A DNA stretch of 64,000 nucleotides from Toxonevra muliebris. Taxonomy: Eukaryota > Arthropoda > Insecta > Diptera > Pallopteridae. Shown piece after piece: positions 48,465 through 60,879 of this stretch; position 1 is the first letter of the stretch; each line of letters starts with the position of its first letter. The notes under the pieces are model-generated. The model did no database searches, had not been told where the DNA came from, and worked only from the letters and a program-made list of their open reading frames with translations. The stretch is taken from contig OY829327.1 of assembly GCA_963691655.1 (NCBI GenBank), positions 69,266,079 to 69,330,078 on the forward strand, written 5' to 3'. The position numbers and the translations under genes were made by a program.

Positions 48465-48542
48465 GTCGTAAAAGACGTATGGGCTTTGGAAAAAAGGGTA
48501 AGAACTCATTTACGGTGCACCGCAGTGAAGAAGTTCTGCCAG
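48465..48542 (+). CDS. Rim: Rim exon, RKRR / FTVHRSEEVLP block
   Basis: It completes a Gly codon and reads RKRRMGFGKKGKNSFTVHRS, EEVLP. It resembles vertebrate KKLRSTVQRSTE upstream of C2B. The donor ccag|gtgaga at 48543 leaves phase 1 and joins cleanly to the exon at 51022 (Asp codon, then QYHAPY). The reading frame also continues beyond this donor (next entry). Confidence 0.88.
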
Positions 48543-48672
48543 GTGAGATACGTGTCCCGCTGTCGCGTGGGTCATCATCAGAAGCCGATGGTGGCGAAGC
48601 ATTTGCTGATGTTGGTGGTGTTAGTGGTGGTGGTGGCGGTGTTGGCGGTGGTGCCAGTAGTGGTGGGGACAG
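48543..48672 (+). CDS. Rim: Alternative 3' extension of the preceding Rim exon
   Basis: Past the gtgaga donor the frame keeps coding-like codons: GEIRVPLSRGSSSEADGGEA, FADVGGVSG, then a Gly run and ASSGGD. GEIR parallels the ..VEMR that follows this block in vertebrate RIM. A weak donor, acag|gttcgc at 48673, leaves phase 2, which fits the exon at 60699 or the candidate microexon at 49827 but not the exon at 51022. Confidence 0.5.
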
Positions 48673-51021
48673 GTTCGCAAAATACTTTCTTTTCTTCTTC
48701 TTAATTTCTCAGTTTGTTTGTTTTTTCCTTATGTTTTATTTTTCAATTAATATGTTTCAAATTATAACAATTAGTTTTTCTTTTGTCTCAAAGATGATAA
48801 ACATTAAGAAAGTAATTAAATTAAAGGCAATTTAGCATTTAAGCTTCTATTTCAAATGTGTGAAATCCTTAATTTCAAACGCAAAAAATTTATTGAGTTT
48901 GGCTTTCGAATAAAACCAAAACACAATAGCTTCAAATCGTAAAATTGAACCTTAAATTTTTTTTTATCCAGAAAGCTTTATATTTTTTTTATTTATATAC
49001 TAAACTATATACTCAAGTAAAATAAAATAACAATCCAAGCAAGTAGCTCAAGCTCCTGAACGCTTTGGCATGCCCCTATTTATTTTTGTATACTTTGGTT
49101 AGGTTATTGAAAATCGAATTTTTTTGTGTTTTTTTTCTGTACACCATACCGTATGTTTACTTGCGAATCCATTGCCTACACCCAAGTTCCAGTTTCAGTT
49201 AACCTACAAATTAATTTATTTTTACATTAAAACAGTTTAACTCCAAAGTCGATACGTATTTTTAGGCTTTTTTTGCTACAAATCGATACACGTTTTGTTA
49301 AAGCGGCACAATTCAACTTAAAAGCTTTTCAAGCTTTTAATTTTTCTCACAAAGTTAGAAATGAAAAGCTTTTTTGTTATGAATTGATTCTTTGAATAAT
49401 ATATGAGGTTTTGCTTTGCTAATCAGCAAAAGCTTTTGTAATAAATAAACTTTTCATATTTGGTATAAAATACAAGAAAAAAAAAAAACCAAAAATCCAG
49501 AATCAAAAATTGCATAACACATTTTCACTTACATTTTGAAAGTACTGTACTTATTTCGTTTAGTTTAGTGCTTTGTAAAGTAGTCTCTGCTAACAAATCT
49601 AATCTAATGACATATTAACAAAGCGTGCATTTATCTACTCGTACATAAAATTTCAGTTTTCACTTCTTAATTTTCTCTCTTCCAAACATAATCGTTTCTT
49701 TTTTAAAACATAAAATTACACAATTTTTACCAAATCTTAAGTAAAAAATGCATGTGCTCATTTAAGTTTAATTTTAATTAATAACAAAATAAAAAAACGA
49801 ATATGTTCCAGCATTATTGATTGCAGGATAAAAGAAACATGGATTTGCCGGTAAGCTTCAGCCACCATTTTGTTCTGTCAAATACATACACATAAACAAA
49901 AACTACAAACATAAATTTTCCTTAACTTACGTGCTAACGCGTAAAGGATTATTGTCATATGAGAAAGGGTTAAACAATTTTCATGTAATCCATTTTTATC
50001 ACCATTTTAAAAATGTTCCTCTTCCATGCTCCCAAAACTTCCACATACATATCTATGAATGCTTTTGCTTGATGAAGCATTCCTTCCCTCCGCCCCCTAA
50101 AATTTACATGACGAGAGTTCAATACTTACATTTTTACTTTACTTGCATGCATTCATGAAGATACATATATATTTTGACTAATGTTTATCATCTTTTAACT
50201 TAACCTATTTATTAAATGATTAAGTAAAAATAAAATTTGATTTTATTTTCCAAAAATGAGTATATATTCAGGGAGACATAGAAAGATAATTGAATTAACT
50301 AATTACAATAATTGTACATTTTTGCATACAAAAAAACATTCACCAAATAATGTGATCTTAGGACTTGAGTTCAAAATTCAACAACATTCAACAAGAAACA
50401 AATATTTATTGGCACGTAATTGGTTTGAGACCAAGTCTAAGGTAATATCTCTATATAAACAAACAAAACATTCATGAACCACAAATATTTGCAACTTTAG
50501 AAAAACATTTTGATCATTTCTTGCTCACTTGCATTTGCTATACTCCAAAAACAATCGAACAACGAACAATTTCAACACAACAATTTTATACAAATTATAA
50601 AATAATTAATTACTAAAAATAATAATAATAATTATAATTACGATAATATGTTAATGTGTTCATTATTTCGTATTTGTTTAATTGCTTTTTACTCTGCTAT
50701 ATATATTTTTTGTGTTGATTTCATTTATGTTTTTCTTGCTTATTTGCGTATTGTTTCATTTCATTAAACTTTTGTTTATGAGGTTTGAGGTATCGTACAT
50801 ACAGCATACATATGTAAATGTTAAGAATGTCGTCCCCACATATAAGATACAATTATCGGCAATTATCTGAACATGCAGCGAATCTCAACTCGACTTTGAA
50901 TTACAGATTCAATTTCAGGTATACACGACGTATACGCGTTAACAACAAATCTCTCCCTCTCTCCCACTCTATGTGTATTTAAAAACTAAATTGTACTCAA
51001 TATTATCCTTTGATTTGACAG
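48673..51021. other. Rim intron, 2.3 kb
   Basis: AT-rich, with aaaagctttt words at 49320-49435 that recall the AAGCTT-rich MITEs near 30 kb. It includes a candidate 24-base microexon at 49827. Nothing else is recognised. Confidence 0.6.
49827..49850 (+). CDS. Candidate 24-base Rim microexon
   Basis: Bounded by attgattgcag on the left and ccg|gtaagc on the right, both good signals. In phase with the alternative extension it reads (R)IKETWIC and then joins exon 60699, bypassing 51022. It cannot join 51022 in frame. It may be chance. Confidence 0.25.
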
Positions 51022-51181
51022 ACCAGTATCATGCTCCATACACCCATCCACATCCACATCATCAGCGTCAATCGCGTGGTTCTGCTGGCAGTATACAAAG
51101 ATCCGTTGAAGTTCCACCAACTCTATCAGTGACTCAATATCGTGGCAGCAATGATTCTATAGCTAACTCCGAGGGTTCATC
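51022..51181 (+). CDS. Rim: Rim exon before C2B (Ser/His-rich)
   Basis: It reads (D)QYHAPYTHPHPHHQRQSRGS, AGSIQRSVEVPPTLSVTQYR, GSNDSIANSEGS. The SxxS...SIANSEGS ending parallels DGSMNSYSSEGN just upstream of C2B in vertebrate RIM. The acceptor is ttgacag and the donor catc|gtaagt at 51182; it ends in phase 2. Skipping it is only in frame with the alternative donor at 48673. Confidence 0.88.
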
Positions 51182-51448
51182 GTAAGTTAATGAGATATAC
51201 CACAACTGAAAAAACTAGTAAACAAAATCTTATTCAAAATTGCATCGATGTAACGCAACTTTTCCCATAACTACTAAGCTACTACAAAAAATACTAACAT
51301 TGATTGCAGATATTGCCTATAATAACTAATTCGCTGTGTGTCTCTCTTTATCTCCCGCTATCTATCTATAAATCTCTATCTCTCTCTCACTCTTGCTATC
51401 ATTTTCTCTCGCCTTCTTTTCAATTAAATTTCGCATTGTATTTATATG

Positions 51449-51470
51449 TCTCTCTCTCTCTCTCTCTCTC
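51449..51470. repeat. (TC)n microsatellite
   Basis: TC dinucleotide run 270 bases downstream of the exon at 51022-51181. Confidence 0.95.
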
Positions 51471-52889
51471 GGTGTAATTGCATATGTTGGCAATTGATTG
51501 GTTAACAAGAATTGTTCGATGTGCCTCTGCAAGTGTTTGCATTGAGCTCGTGTGTAATTTTTTATTTAATTTTTCTTCAATTATGCTTTTCAGTGTAACT
51601 TTAAAATTTTTCAAACCTTATGTCTATTGGTTTCTAATTATGTTTTGTGTATATTTTTCAGTAAATTTATTGTAATCTTTTCTAAATTGTACATACTTTT
51701 ATTTGCAATTTCTGTAGATATTTGTGACATGATAAATTAAATTAAAAATCATTAAATAGGAGAGCGTTATAATGACAAAGACTAGACAACATACACTTTA
51801 GTTAATTTAAAATGGAGGAATGGAATTTTTATTCATTAATACTTCATCTAAGTGAAACTCTTCATGAAAATTGGAAATCTCTTTTGGAGTTTGCTTAAGA
51901 CAAAAGCTCCATACCAGAAATAACTTCTTATCAAGAATATTTTACACTGTTCAGCTTATCTTTTCTGATTTAATGGAATTCTATGTGCATCTATTCGTAA
52001 AATCATTCAGTACAATACAAAAAATTCGAAGGTGTTTTGACACAAAAGTATTTAAGCCAAAAGAATTCAAGTCCAGATCATCTGTCGATCTGAATAACAT
52101 AATCTTCACTATTTTTCAAAATGAGTTCAGAAGGAGGAAAAAACCATAAGGTTGTGCTAGTTTTCAAATCAATTGAAGTCAGGTTTCATTCCGGAAACCA
52201 AGTCGAGAACTTTAAAATGTATTCAAGGGCATGAAAGCTCACAAAACCTGAACTTGAACTACAGCCTACTCACACCGGACAAACTGCCCATTGAAATATC
52301 AACAGCTTATCATATATATGAACAAATGATTATTGATCTCCAAGTTTTTCCAGAAACAGATGTTTTTAAAATCAATTTAAAAATATTTGTAAATGATTGA
52401 TGAGCACTCATGATTTTATCAGATTTACTACCAAATCCTTAAACTGGAAGTTCTCCAGTGGCCTTTCAGCAATTGTAATCGACATAAACCATTTCAAACT
52501 TAAGATGTTATTTATAATTTATTCGAATTAAAAATTGTGAATACGAATGCGAATATCCAAAATTATGCGAACGCGAATACGAATTATTCGCACTACCCTA
52601 TAAAATTGCAATTCTTTTTTCATTGCGTGTAGAAACATAGCACGCCCTAAGTAAAAGATTACGAAAACTGGGCCACAACGTGCTTTTACGCTAATTGTAA
52701 AATATTATTTAAGAATTCACGTATTTATAATGTATTGAGTTAGCATGAATATTGCACAGTTAAAATTTGCATGATTTTTTTTTTTTTTTTTATTTTTGTT
52801 CAAGTACGCAATATATGGTGAATCTCACGCGATGGGGTCTTTATTTGAAAAAAATATATATTCTAAAAACTGAAGTACAGCTATTTTCT

Positions 52890-53985
52890 TCGATTCGGTC
52901 ATGCTCTTCTGCGCATTCTATTACCGTGTCTCGAATAGAATACTTTCATAGCCGAAACGTTTTCTTCCATTCGGTCAACATGGCCGCTCCAGCGAAGCCG
53001 CTGTATTTTTATGCACTTGACTTCGTTAATGTCGGCGTACAGATCATATAACTTATACTTCCATCTTATTCGGTGCACGTCATTTACACATATTGAACCA
53101 TAGATCTTGCAGAGTATCTTCCTTTCGAACGCACAGCCTCTCATCATTGGTGGTCAATGTCCACGTCTTAGCGCCCCGCCTCATTAGAGCGGTAAGGATG
53201 AGAGATATGGAGCGTTATTTCTGTCAGTTTAGAGAAGGCTCTGCTTTTCAATTAATCTCTGCTTGATCTCCAAGCCGACATTATTGTTGGACCCTAAGTA
53301 GATAAAATCTTTGGCGACTTCAAAAGTATAATTGCAATAACATTTTGTTCAAGACATCGTGACTCCTTGTTTGTTGACACAAGATATTTCGACTTGTCGC
53401 CATTCATCACTAGACACCCATCCCAAGTTGGAGCATGCATGTTTTCTTCTCCCTTCTCAACTGTCTGTATCACTTCTTAGCAGCTAGCGTTGCAATTGAA
53501 TTCGTACGCAATTTGCTGCACAGAGGCATGTGCGGATCTTGGCCGCAACCATGCAATGGTCAAAGTCGATGTTTGCACTACGTATCGTGCGTACGTCTAG
53601 AATACTTGAAGCATGCCTTCCGTCGATCAAACGTGATCAACTTGGCTACATGTTTTGTGATCAGGGTAAGGACAAGATGTAGGAATTTGATGCTACTGAC
53701 TGTTTTGTCCCATGCCGCGGCGAAGTCGATCATTCCGTTGGCAGTGGCTTCGTCTTGAAGACTGAATTTTCCGATCGTCGGACCAAAGAGACTCTATTTT
53801 CCACCTTGGAATTAAAGTCACCTAACACGATTTTAAGGTCGTGGCGGGGGCAATGCTCATAGGTTTTGTCGAGGAGCTCGTAGAAATCATCTTTGGTCGT
53901 TTCGTCCTTCTCGTTCGTCGAAGCATGATCACAAATTAGACTGATGTTAATTTTGTCTTGATGCTGATAGCGTCTAGGCACTCGT
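52890..53985 (-). pseudogene. RTE-type non-LTR retrotransposon, internally deleted
   Basis: Reading the minus strand from 53985: FYELLDKTYEHCPRHDLKIV, LGDFNSKVENR (the endonuclease GDFN block), MIDFAAAWDKTVSS, KACFKYSRRTHD; then, after a jump near 53450, NYTFEVAKDFIYLGSN (about 53340-53290), FERKILCKIYG and IQRLRWSGHVDRMEENV (about 52960-53010). These are the endonuclease domain and the C-terminal domain of insect RTE/BovB-like elements, often annotated as craniofacial development protein 2-like. The reverse transcriptase core is missing, and stops and frameshifts are frequent. It is inactive. Confidence 0.82.
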
Positions 53986-54614
53986 TCACTGACGTGATTT
54001 ATTTATTTGATTACCTCTGATGAACTATGCACACCAAAAGCTGATTTTCATAGAAGAAGTTACACGCCTTCTTCTAGGACAAATTTCATAGACACGATTG
54101 TTGACGCTCTATTCTACCTTGGCGCATTCTTCACCTGAAAGTTCATAGATAGATATTTTATACCTACAGTCTCATAATAATGTTCGCTCAAGGAGTAGCA
54201 CAAGAGCAATAGTGATTTTAATTTGAATATCAAGCGCAAATTCGGTGACGGAAGTAGCACACTCGATTAATACAATTTGTTCGATCCTTCGTAATTTTCA
54301 TAAGATCTCGTGAAAACCAAAAAAAGTTTTAGCATAAGGGAAATAATATTTTAATATTTTTCGCCGCAAAGAATTGAGTAATTTTAGCGTTCAGTAAGGA
54401 TGGGTATTTTACATGATAGAGGTTCTATTAAAACAACGAGATTTCGGTAACCGATTTGTTTCCATCTCATAAGATTTGTCCATACATCTTTTTAAGTGCA
54501 TTTTAAATTAGAGCATTGTGTATTAGTATTAGTAAAGTTAGTAGAGATGTTTTGCCAAATAATTTTTAATAAAAAAACAGATATTGAACGATGTAAGGCC
54601 TAAAATTTATAAAA

Positions 54615-54790
54615 AAAATATTTAAGCCTTTTGAATTGAGTGTTGAAGATTTGTATTCCCGGTATCGATTTGACAAAGATACATTACGGTTACTGATCGA
54701 TATATTGAACATAGAGTAGTCGAGACACGGAGGGCTTCCAACCGCAGTCAGCTTCCAAAAGTTCACAACATTATGTTTGCTTGGAAAGAC
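54615..54790 (+). pseudogene. Harbinger (HARBI1-like) transposase N-terminal fragment
   Basis: One frame reads KPFELSVEDLYSRYRFDKDT, LRLLIDILNIE, a stop, then SRHGGLPTAVSFQKFTTLCL. The RYRF.K.T...L.D.L block followed by a Leu/Phe-rich helix resembles the N-terminus of HARBI1-like nucleases. No DDE region is found nearby. Confidence 0.5.
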
Positions 54791-55565
54791 TCACCCTTTT
54801 TTTCAATCTTATGCCACGGAAAATAGTTTCTACTCATTAAACCATATAGTAAATTATTATCTTCAGAAAATCGAACACTAAATATCACAAAACTCTTTTG
54901 ACAAAACACAATTGATGCCGGATTGTATTAAATCATATTCTTGTACAAAATTTCTCCCTTTTCATTTCCTTTAGTGCGTTCTGTTAAAGTCTTTGCTAAT
55001 TAGCAACGAGTAAATTTTTAACTATGATTACAAAAAATTTTCATAGCAGGACTATGTATCACGGTCGCCGGAAAACTTGTTTTAACACCTAAAGCCACCC
55101 TCTTGGGACTGGAAGTTCCTTCATTTATTTTTTTTTTCTATATAGGAAAATAAAAAGAAATATTTTTTTCCACTAAAGCTAAAAATTTGGTAATTGATTC
55201 TTATAGATCTTGCTAAGAGCTATATTTCTGCCTTTGATACATTTGATTACAATCTTATAGATTAATTAAAAAAAATACGTTTTGCCTGAAAGGAAATGTT
55301 TAAATTTGCATCGACCAGTCATAAAATACCAAAGCGAAAATAAAAAATTTGAAGAAAATAAACAAATAATGTCGAACAAATGAAAATTTTATCGCATTCC
55401 ACAGTTTGTATTAAGCAAACGGTTTGTATAATTAAACGTTGTGAAGAAATACTAAAACTGAACAAAAACGGATAATTTCAATGAACGAAAGTGATTGAAT
55501 TTACGAAAACGTATTGTTTATGTGCTAAGCCACTGATGGAAAAAATTTACTTGACAATGATTAGA

Positions 55566-57099
55566 ATTCGATTTAGGAATGTAGTTAAAAAAATTGTCAA
55601 CAACTATCGATAAGCCCGAAAAGTTGTAGACAATTATCGATAATTGTAGATAACTTATTAATTATAACAAACAGGAATTTCCCCTAACCCCTTAACCGTC
55701 TCCTTTGAATTTTAACCTTGCAAGTTATAAATTTAGCTTAACCTAAACCTTGAAAGGTAAAAAGAGGCAAGGTAAACATTTTCATTATCATATCAAGCGC
55801 TTAGTCAAAGGAGGGACTAACTCACATGTGGCCTAATCTCACGATCTTCAAATTTTTATGCATAATAATATATTACTAGCGAATGGGATGTCTCCAAGCT
55901 AAAAAGTTAGAGAATTACGTAAATAGCAAAAAACAATTTTTGAATTTTCTGTCTCATTTTTTTATATGAACTTTTGTATTTAATTGCACCGAGGTACAAG
56001 AAGCTGAGGAAAGAAATGTATGGAAGAATCGTTGGTACATATGGGAAAAACAGGGGGGAGTGACTGTTTTGATGTTTCACCTTTCAACATAAATATTTGA
56101 AACATTGTTTCTCCTCAGACCAAGTTTGTAATATGTAGGAGTAGTCTCTCTAAAAAAAAATTCGTAATGTTTTTAAACCTTTTTACCGTAGTATTCTACA
56201 CAAACAGTTTTTCAAGAAAACGGCATGAGATTTGGATCTTCTCTACCAAATAGATTCTAATGAACAATATCTGTATAATTTTTTAAATGGTTTCTTCTGT
56301 TCAATAAAATGGTATCCCATGATATAACGAAACCAAGTAATAGTTTTTTTTTTTTAGTCAGGGTTTTGCGAAACTTGAATTAATGTTTTAAGGCACTTAG
56401 AAAAAATGGGTAAGAGTTCCTTACGGATTTTGGGTTCAAGATTAAAAAAAAAAGAAAGAGCAACAAAGTCAAGGAACTAATAGTTATACGGTTCTATTAT
56501 ATAAATCATATCTAATAGTCACATATTTAGAGTGTCGAAAGAAGCAGTCAAGTGTCCCGGATTTCTAAGACGGTGTAAGATATATTTTACTACGACTGAT
56601 CTCCACTTAAACTACATCACCTATATTTGTCCCAAAATAGACACAACATCAAGGGGTAAACCTAATAGAAGACAGAAGGGTTTCTAGCTCTCTTCACTCC
56701 CTTTAGCATAGAAACGTGACCTTTTTTACTCTATTCTACTGTTATTTTCATGGTAGATGTTCTGCAAAAATGCGCGGTGCGATGCCACCAGTTCGTGCGT
56801 TCCTCAGGACTACGTGAAGTTTGTGTTGCGAAAACGCAACGGCAGATGAAAATGGGTTAAGTGCCAAGAAAGAGATAAAAGAAAGGAAAAGAAGCTCACA
56901 AAACTTGGTTTTGCCAAAATGTTAGTTTTCGCGCCCGATTAAGCTCTTTTGTTTTAACAAAAATGAACTAAACAAAATTTTTGTAATTATTGACAATTAT
57001 TGTCAAGTCGTTACAATTATCGATAGTTAATTACATCGTTTCTTGTGGATAATATCGATAATTATAATTATCGATCAAATCCCCATCACTAATTAGATT
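55566..57099. mobile_element. hAT element, 1.5 kb, TATCGAT-rich ends
   Basis: The element is 55574-57091. Octamers attcgatt (55566-55573) and attagatt (57092-57099) differ at one base. The ends are taggaatg on the left and, read inward, tagtgatg on the right. Both subterminal zones carry repeated attatcgataa words, as at 20684-21459. No transposase is seen inside. Confidence 0.65.
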
Positions 57100-57210
57100 A
57101 TAATTAGTCATTGAGATTATGTCACATTTATTTAATGCCTATTTCTTAATTTTGATATAAATTTTTCGATCCAAAATCGCACAATTTTTTAAGAAATTTT
57201 TAAAATTCAG

Positions 57211-57606
57211 CTAAAAATGTAGAAAATTTAAAAGCAAACAAATCCTTTTAATTTTCACCACTCTCGCACACATTTCGACCGGAACGTTGGCAATTTCGCG
57301 TTTGATATTGTCTTTGAGCTCGTCTACAGTTGATGGCTTATTGGTAAAGACCAGTGACTTGATATAGCATGAACGAGGCGGCCATTCCACCGGACAATTT
57401 CTCGAAATAACACGTTCACCGAATTTGCCTTTCAATAAATCGATTGTGACGCGTGCTGTGTGATTAGTGGCTCCGTCTTGTTGAAACCACATATCGTTGA
57501 TGTCAAGTTCATCCAATTCCGGCCACAAATAATCTTCCAACATAACACGATAGCGCTCTCCATTGATGGTAACATAACGGTCGTTTTTGCTGTAAAGCCG
57601 ATTCAA
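57211..57606 (-). pseudogene. Mariner/Tc1-like transposase fragment with in-frame deletion
   Basis: A 131-codon open stretch reads RYVTINGERYRVMLEDYL, NDMWFQQDGATNHTARVTID, LLKGKFGERVISRNCPVEWP, PRSCYIKSLVFTNKPSTVDE. WFQQDGA..H is the second catalytic Asp block of IS630/Tc1/mariner transposases. Between PPRSC and YIKS the usual (D)LTPLDFFLWG is missing, so the third acidic residue is gone although the frame is open. Upstream, 57607-57950 holds further degraded sequence. Confidence 0.75.
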
Positions 57607-58218
57607 AAATTCTCCAGGCCCCCGTCATATAATAAAAAATGGGACGGGTCTTTTCTGTGAACTGTCACTGTAATATATTGGAAAAAATAACGTCCAATAG
57701 TTGTACTGATTTCAAACTCATAAGTACGCGTCCAAAAACCACGCTCACTTCAGTTGCCTCTCGGTTGTGTCTTCTGAAAGCGACCATTCCCTACTTCGGT
57801 TGTCTTTTCACACTGATATGCTTTAAAATGCTGAAAAATCGAACGAAAATTATTTTTCTGTAATATCTCAATTTTAAAGTGACTAAAAAATAAATTTTCA
57901 ACGATTTCCATCACAGATTGGCTGAACTTACAAATTTGGAATGTCATCCAACTCGTAACGTGTGGAAAAACAAAATTTCAATCGCCTGAGAAAATGTGGT
58001 AAATTAAAGAAATAGCATCAATTCACAAAATTATCGGAAAATATTTTTGGAAATCGCTCGAAATGTACTTTGCTCTGACAAAACGAAGAAAAACGGCGAA
58101 CCAAGGTGAACATTAACATACCGAAACGTCGCAAAGTGGGATATTTGACCAATTTAGGCGGCCAAAATTATTTTGTTAAGGAAATAGTTTCTGGTCTGAT
58201 TGCTGATTTTTACTATCC

Positions 58219-58840
58219 TTAACCCTATTCGGCCATTTGAGACATATGTGTCCCTCTCCAAGGCATTTTCGAAAAATTTCTAACCTAACTAGTGTTCACC
58301 GGTAGCAATATATTAAGCTTCTATGCATACAATGTCCTATTGGTTGGGGTCTTACAGTCTGAGATTCCTACAAATACATCTTAAAGTTAAAATACGTTCA
58401 CTTTTTTGAAAGTTTTTTTCTATGTATCTATAATAAGCAAATAAAACAGGTGGGAAATAAATTATATAAGGAGTGTATGAAAATAATATAATTGTGATAA
58501 AAACAACATAAAATGAGAACAAAAAACTCGAAATACTTTTAACAAAACAATTTAGTGCTTAATCCAATAAATCAAGCCATTGTGTATTTATAAATGCTTC
58601 CGCTTCATTCGAAGAAAATTGACATTGGCGTGCCATTACTGTGATGATGAGCCCGACCTCAAAACAATTACCAAAAATACTAAAAATAGTCAGAGGCTCA
58701 TCTTTTCAAATGATTATTAGTGGGAATTCGTGCCATGATAAGGAATGCGGATGAGGTTGGCTTATATTCCCGAAATTCGTGCAGTTACTGCATTGAAAGG
58801 GGTCTTCCGAGTCGGGGTACTCTGAGCAATAAAGGGTTAA
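58219..58840. mobile_element. piggyBac-like MITE, 614 bp
   Basis: The element is 58223-58836, flanked by TTAA on both sides (58219-58222, 58837-58840). The ends are ccctattcgg and, read inward from the right, ccctttattgc. TTAA duplication with CCCT-starting ends is the piggyBac signature. It contains no transposase. Confidence 0.75.
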
Positions 58841-60698
58841 AGAATTAATTACATTTTAAGAATGTTTCCTAGAACTTTGGAGCTGATCCACTACTACTGC
58901 CCTACATGATCTTTGCGAATAAAATGGTTCCTAGCGTTTGTGAAAGAATTTTTTATACTGAACACGAATCTGAGTTCAAAATATCCCATCACGCCACGTT
59001 TTAGAAAAAATGGGATGGAAAACCCTAAAATAGAATTTTTGGCCATTTTTTTAAATTGGAGAGCTGAACACTGGCGTGCTACAAACTTCAAAATCCAGAA
59101 ATTATAGGCTGAATCATGCCCTTCCAAATGAGCCCTAAACCCGAAACTGCAAATCCAAAACAGTTACTGACCTAGAAAAACTATAAATGCAGAATTGCTT
59201 TGCATCACCTTCTCTTTTTGTATCCAAAGTCAAACCTCATGTCAAAGAAAACAAATCGGATCTGGTCGCATAGTGTAACTAAGATTTCAAGTTTAATTTT
59301 TTATATTTGACTTTTTAGAAAGAAACCGATGGAAGTAAAAAATATTTAAAAACTGTTCAATAGATTTTATTTTGACTTTTTTTTCATCCACTGGCAATTA
59401 ATATCAAAAAATAGAAGAAAGTTTCCACATTTCGGGGGAGGGGGGATCAGAACCCCCAAAACCTCCCCCCTAAATACGGCCTTGGTTGGTGTCATCGGAT
59501 ACTATGGATAAAGCAAATGTATAACTTTGCTGTGTCTATGGCGTGTTCAGCGAACTTGTCAGTATTCACTTTATTTTTGAAATGGCAACTTTTCGCAAAA
59601 AAAAAATTCTTTCGTAAAGAAAAATTGGTAATCTTTTCAATGCCGGGAAACTTCGGGAACTTCGTCTTTTCGAGGCGTGACTTTTACGTGTAAATGAAAG
59701 CTATAGAATAAAAAATTAAACTCCTTGACCTGCTTAATTACAATTCATGGCTTGCCTTTTACACGTTAAAAAGTTATTATTTTACTAACAAGGAGCACCA
59801 AGTTCTAATAGATTTTAAATGTTATTGGCTTGTTCGGGGGTGTAATACATGTTATTTTTCAGTAAATATACAAAAAGTTTTCTTTATTTTATAGGGTTAA
59901 AGTAGTAAAAATGTAATAAGCAAATATTTCCAATATATGCACTTACTAAAGACTAAAAAAAAAATACTCCCACAGAATTTTTACTTCTAAGATTTTAGCT
60001 TAAACGTCTTTCTCAGCAATCTGCTTCAACTTTAATACAATCTTCAATGCCTTCACTTATTTTATGCTTTTTAATTTTTTGTTTTTTTGCATGTGTTTTT
60101 ATAATTTTGAATTTTAAACAACTTAATTACTGCATGAAACAAAATAAAAAAAATTTCTCATTTTAAAATTAATTTCTCTACATGTTGTAAATTAAAATTA
60201 ATACCCTGTAAACACAACTACTCTCCAGAATGAAAATGCAAAATGAGCACATATTTATTTATTAATTTATTTATTAAAAATTGCATGTACGTAATATAAA
60301 CCTAATAAATATAAAGAACGATAAACGCATCTAAGCACACACTAAAAAAAAGAAGCAAACTCTTAAAACCAAACACCAAAATTTTTAATATTCGTATATA
60401 AAATCAATGAAACAAGTCTCTATATCTCCCTGTGTATAACTGAATTTATGCTAAACTTATATTGTATACTTATTCTTCAATTACTTTTCCTTACTATTTC
60501 TTTTAATTATTTTATATTGTAATTAATTCTAATCTCTTTACTACTCATAACAATAACAATTCTATTGTAATAATAAATATTCATTTGTTCCTTTCCTTTT
60601 TGTATTTCCAAAAAAAAAAAAAAAAACAACTGAATCACTCCAATCACATATGCACACACACAAACACACACTTTATCCATAAAACGTATACGATTTAG

Positions 60699-60879
60699 AT
60701 TTTCGCCATCTTTACGCATGAACGATGGGCAATTGTCAGAATTTATAGATGGTTTGGGTCCTGGACAATTAGTGGGGCGTCAAGTGCTTGGCGCCCCATC
60801 ATTGGGTGATATACAGCTATCAATGCAATGCATCAAAGGTTGCTTACAAGTAGAAGTTGTACGAGCGAGAGGTTTACAG
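60699..60879 (+). CDS. Rim: Rim exon, start of C2B region
   Basis: It completes a Ser codon and reads FSPSLRMNDGQLSEFIDGLG, PGQLVGRQVLGAPSLGDIQL, SMQCIKGCLQVEVVRARGLQ. This is nearly residue-for-residue the vertebrate DSQFSDFLDGLGPAQLVGRQ...GDIQ..M...KGQLEVEVIRARGL lead into C2B. The internal ATG at 60718 is not a start. The donor cag|gtgagt at 60880 leaves phase 0. The remaining C2B exons are beyond the window. Confidence 0.96.

Larger units (their letters stand above)
51182..60698. other. 9.5-kb Rim intron with several transposon remnants
   Basis: Contents in order: TC run (51449-51470); unassigned frames at 51871-52400; a hAT-like end with cgaata repeats (about 52530-52600); RTE-type remnant (52890-53985); Harbinger-like fragment (54615-54790); hAT element (55574-57091); mariner-like fragment (57211-57606); piggyBac-like element (58223-58836). 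From 59000 to 60700 it is AT-rich with a G/C-run palindrome near 59435-59475 and nothing else named. Confidence 0.75.
12094..60879 (+). other. Rim: Rim gene, partial (central exons: PDZ, C2A, linkers, start of C2B)
   Basis: RIM is a presynaptic active-zone scaffold. Family knowledge: its N-terminal zinc finger binds Rab3 and Munc13, PDZ binds Ca2+ channels and ELKS, a proline-rich site binds RIM-BP, and the C2 domains act in vesicle priming and membrane binding. Seen here: 14 exons whose junction phases all agree, encoding in order a PDZ domain, a C2A domain, an RxLPxxP motif, a conserved QSERPRG block, a Ser-rich STSQLS block and the DGLGPGQLVGRQ lead into C2B. Another fly RIM-like protein, Fife, has a similar layout. 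The RQLPQVP, QSERPRG and DGLGPGQLVGRQ blocks match vertebrate RIM1/2 as I know them, so I favour Rim. The zinc finger and most of C2B are outside the window. No promoter or polyadenylation site of the gene is visible. Confidence 0.9.

Noticed and set aside
51871..52400. Two adjacent plus-strand frames (92 and 75 codons)
   Set aside because: Not recognised. They lie beside a hAT-like end with cgaata repeats (52530-52600) and may be its decayed coding part, but I could not support a call.
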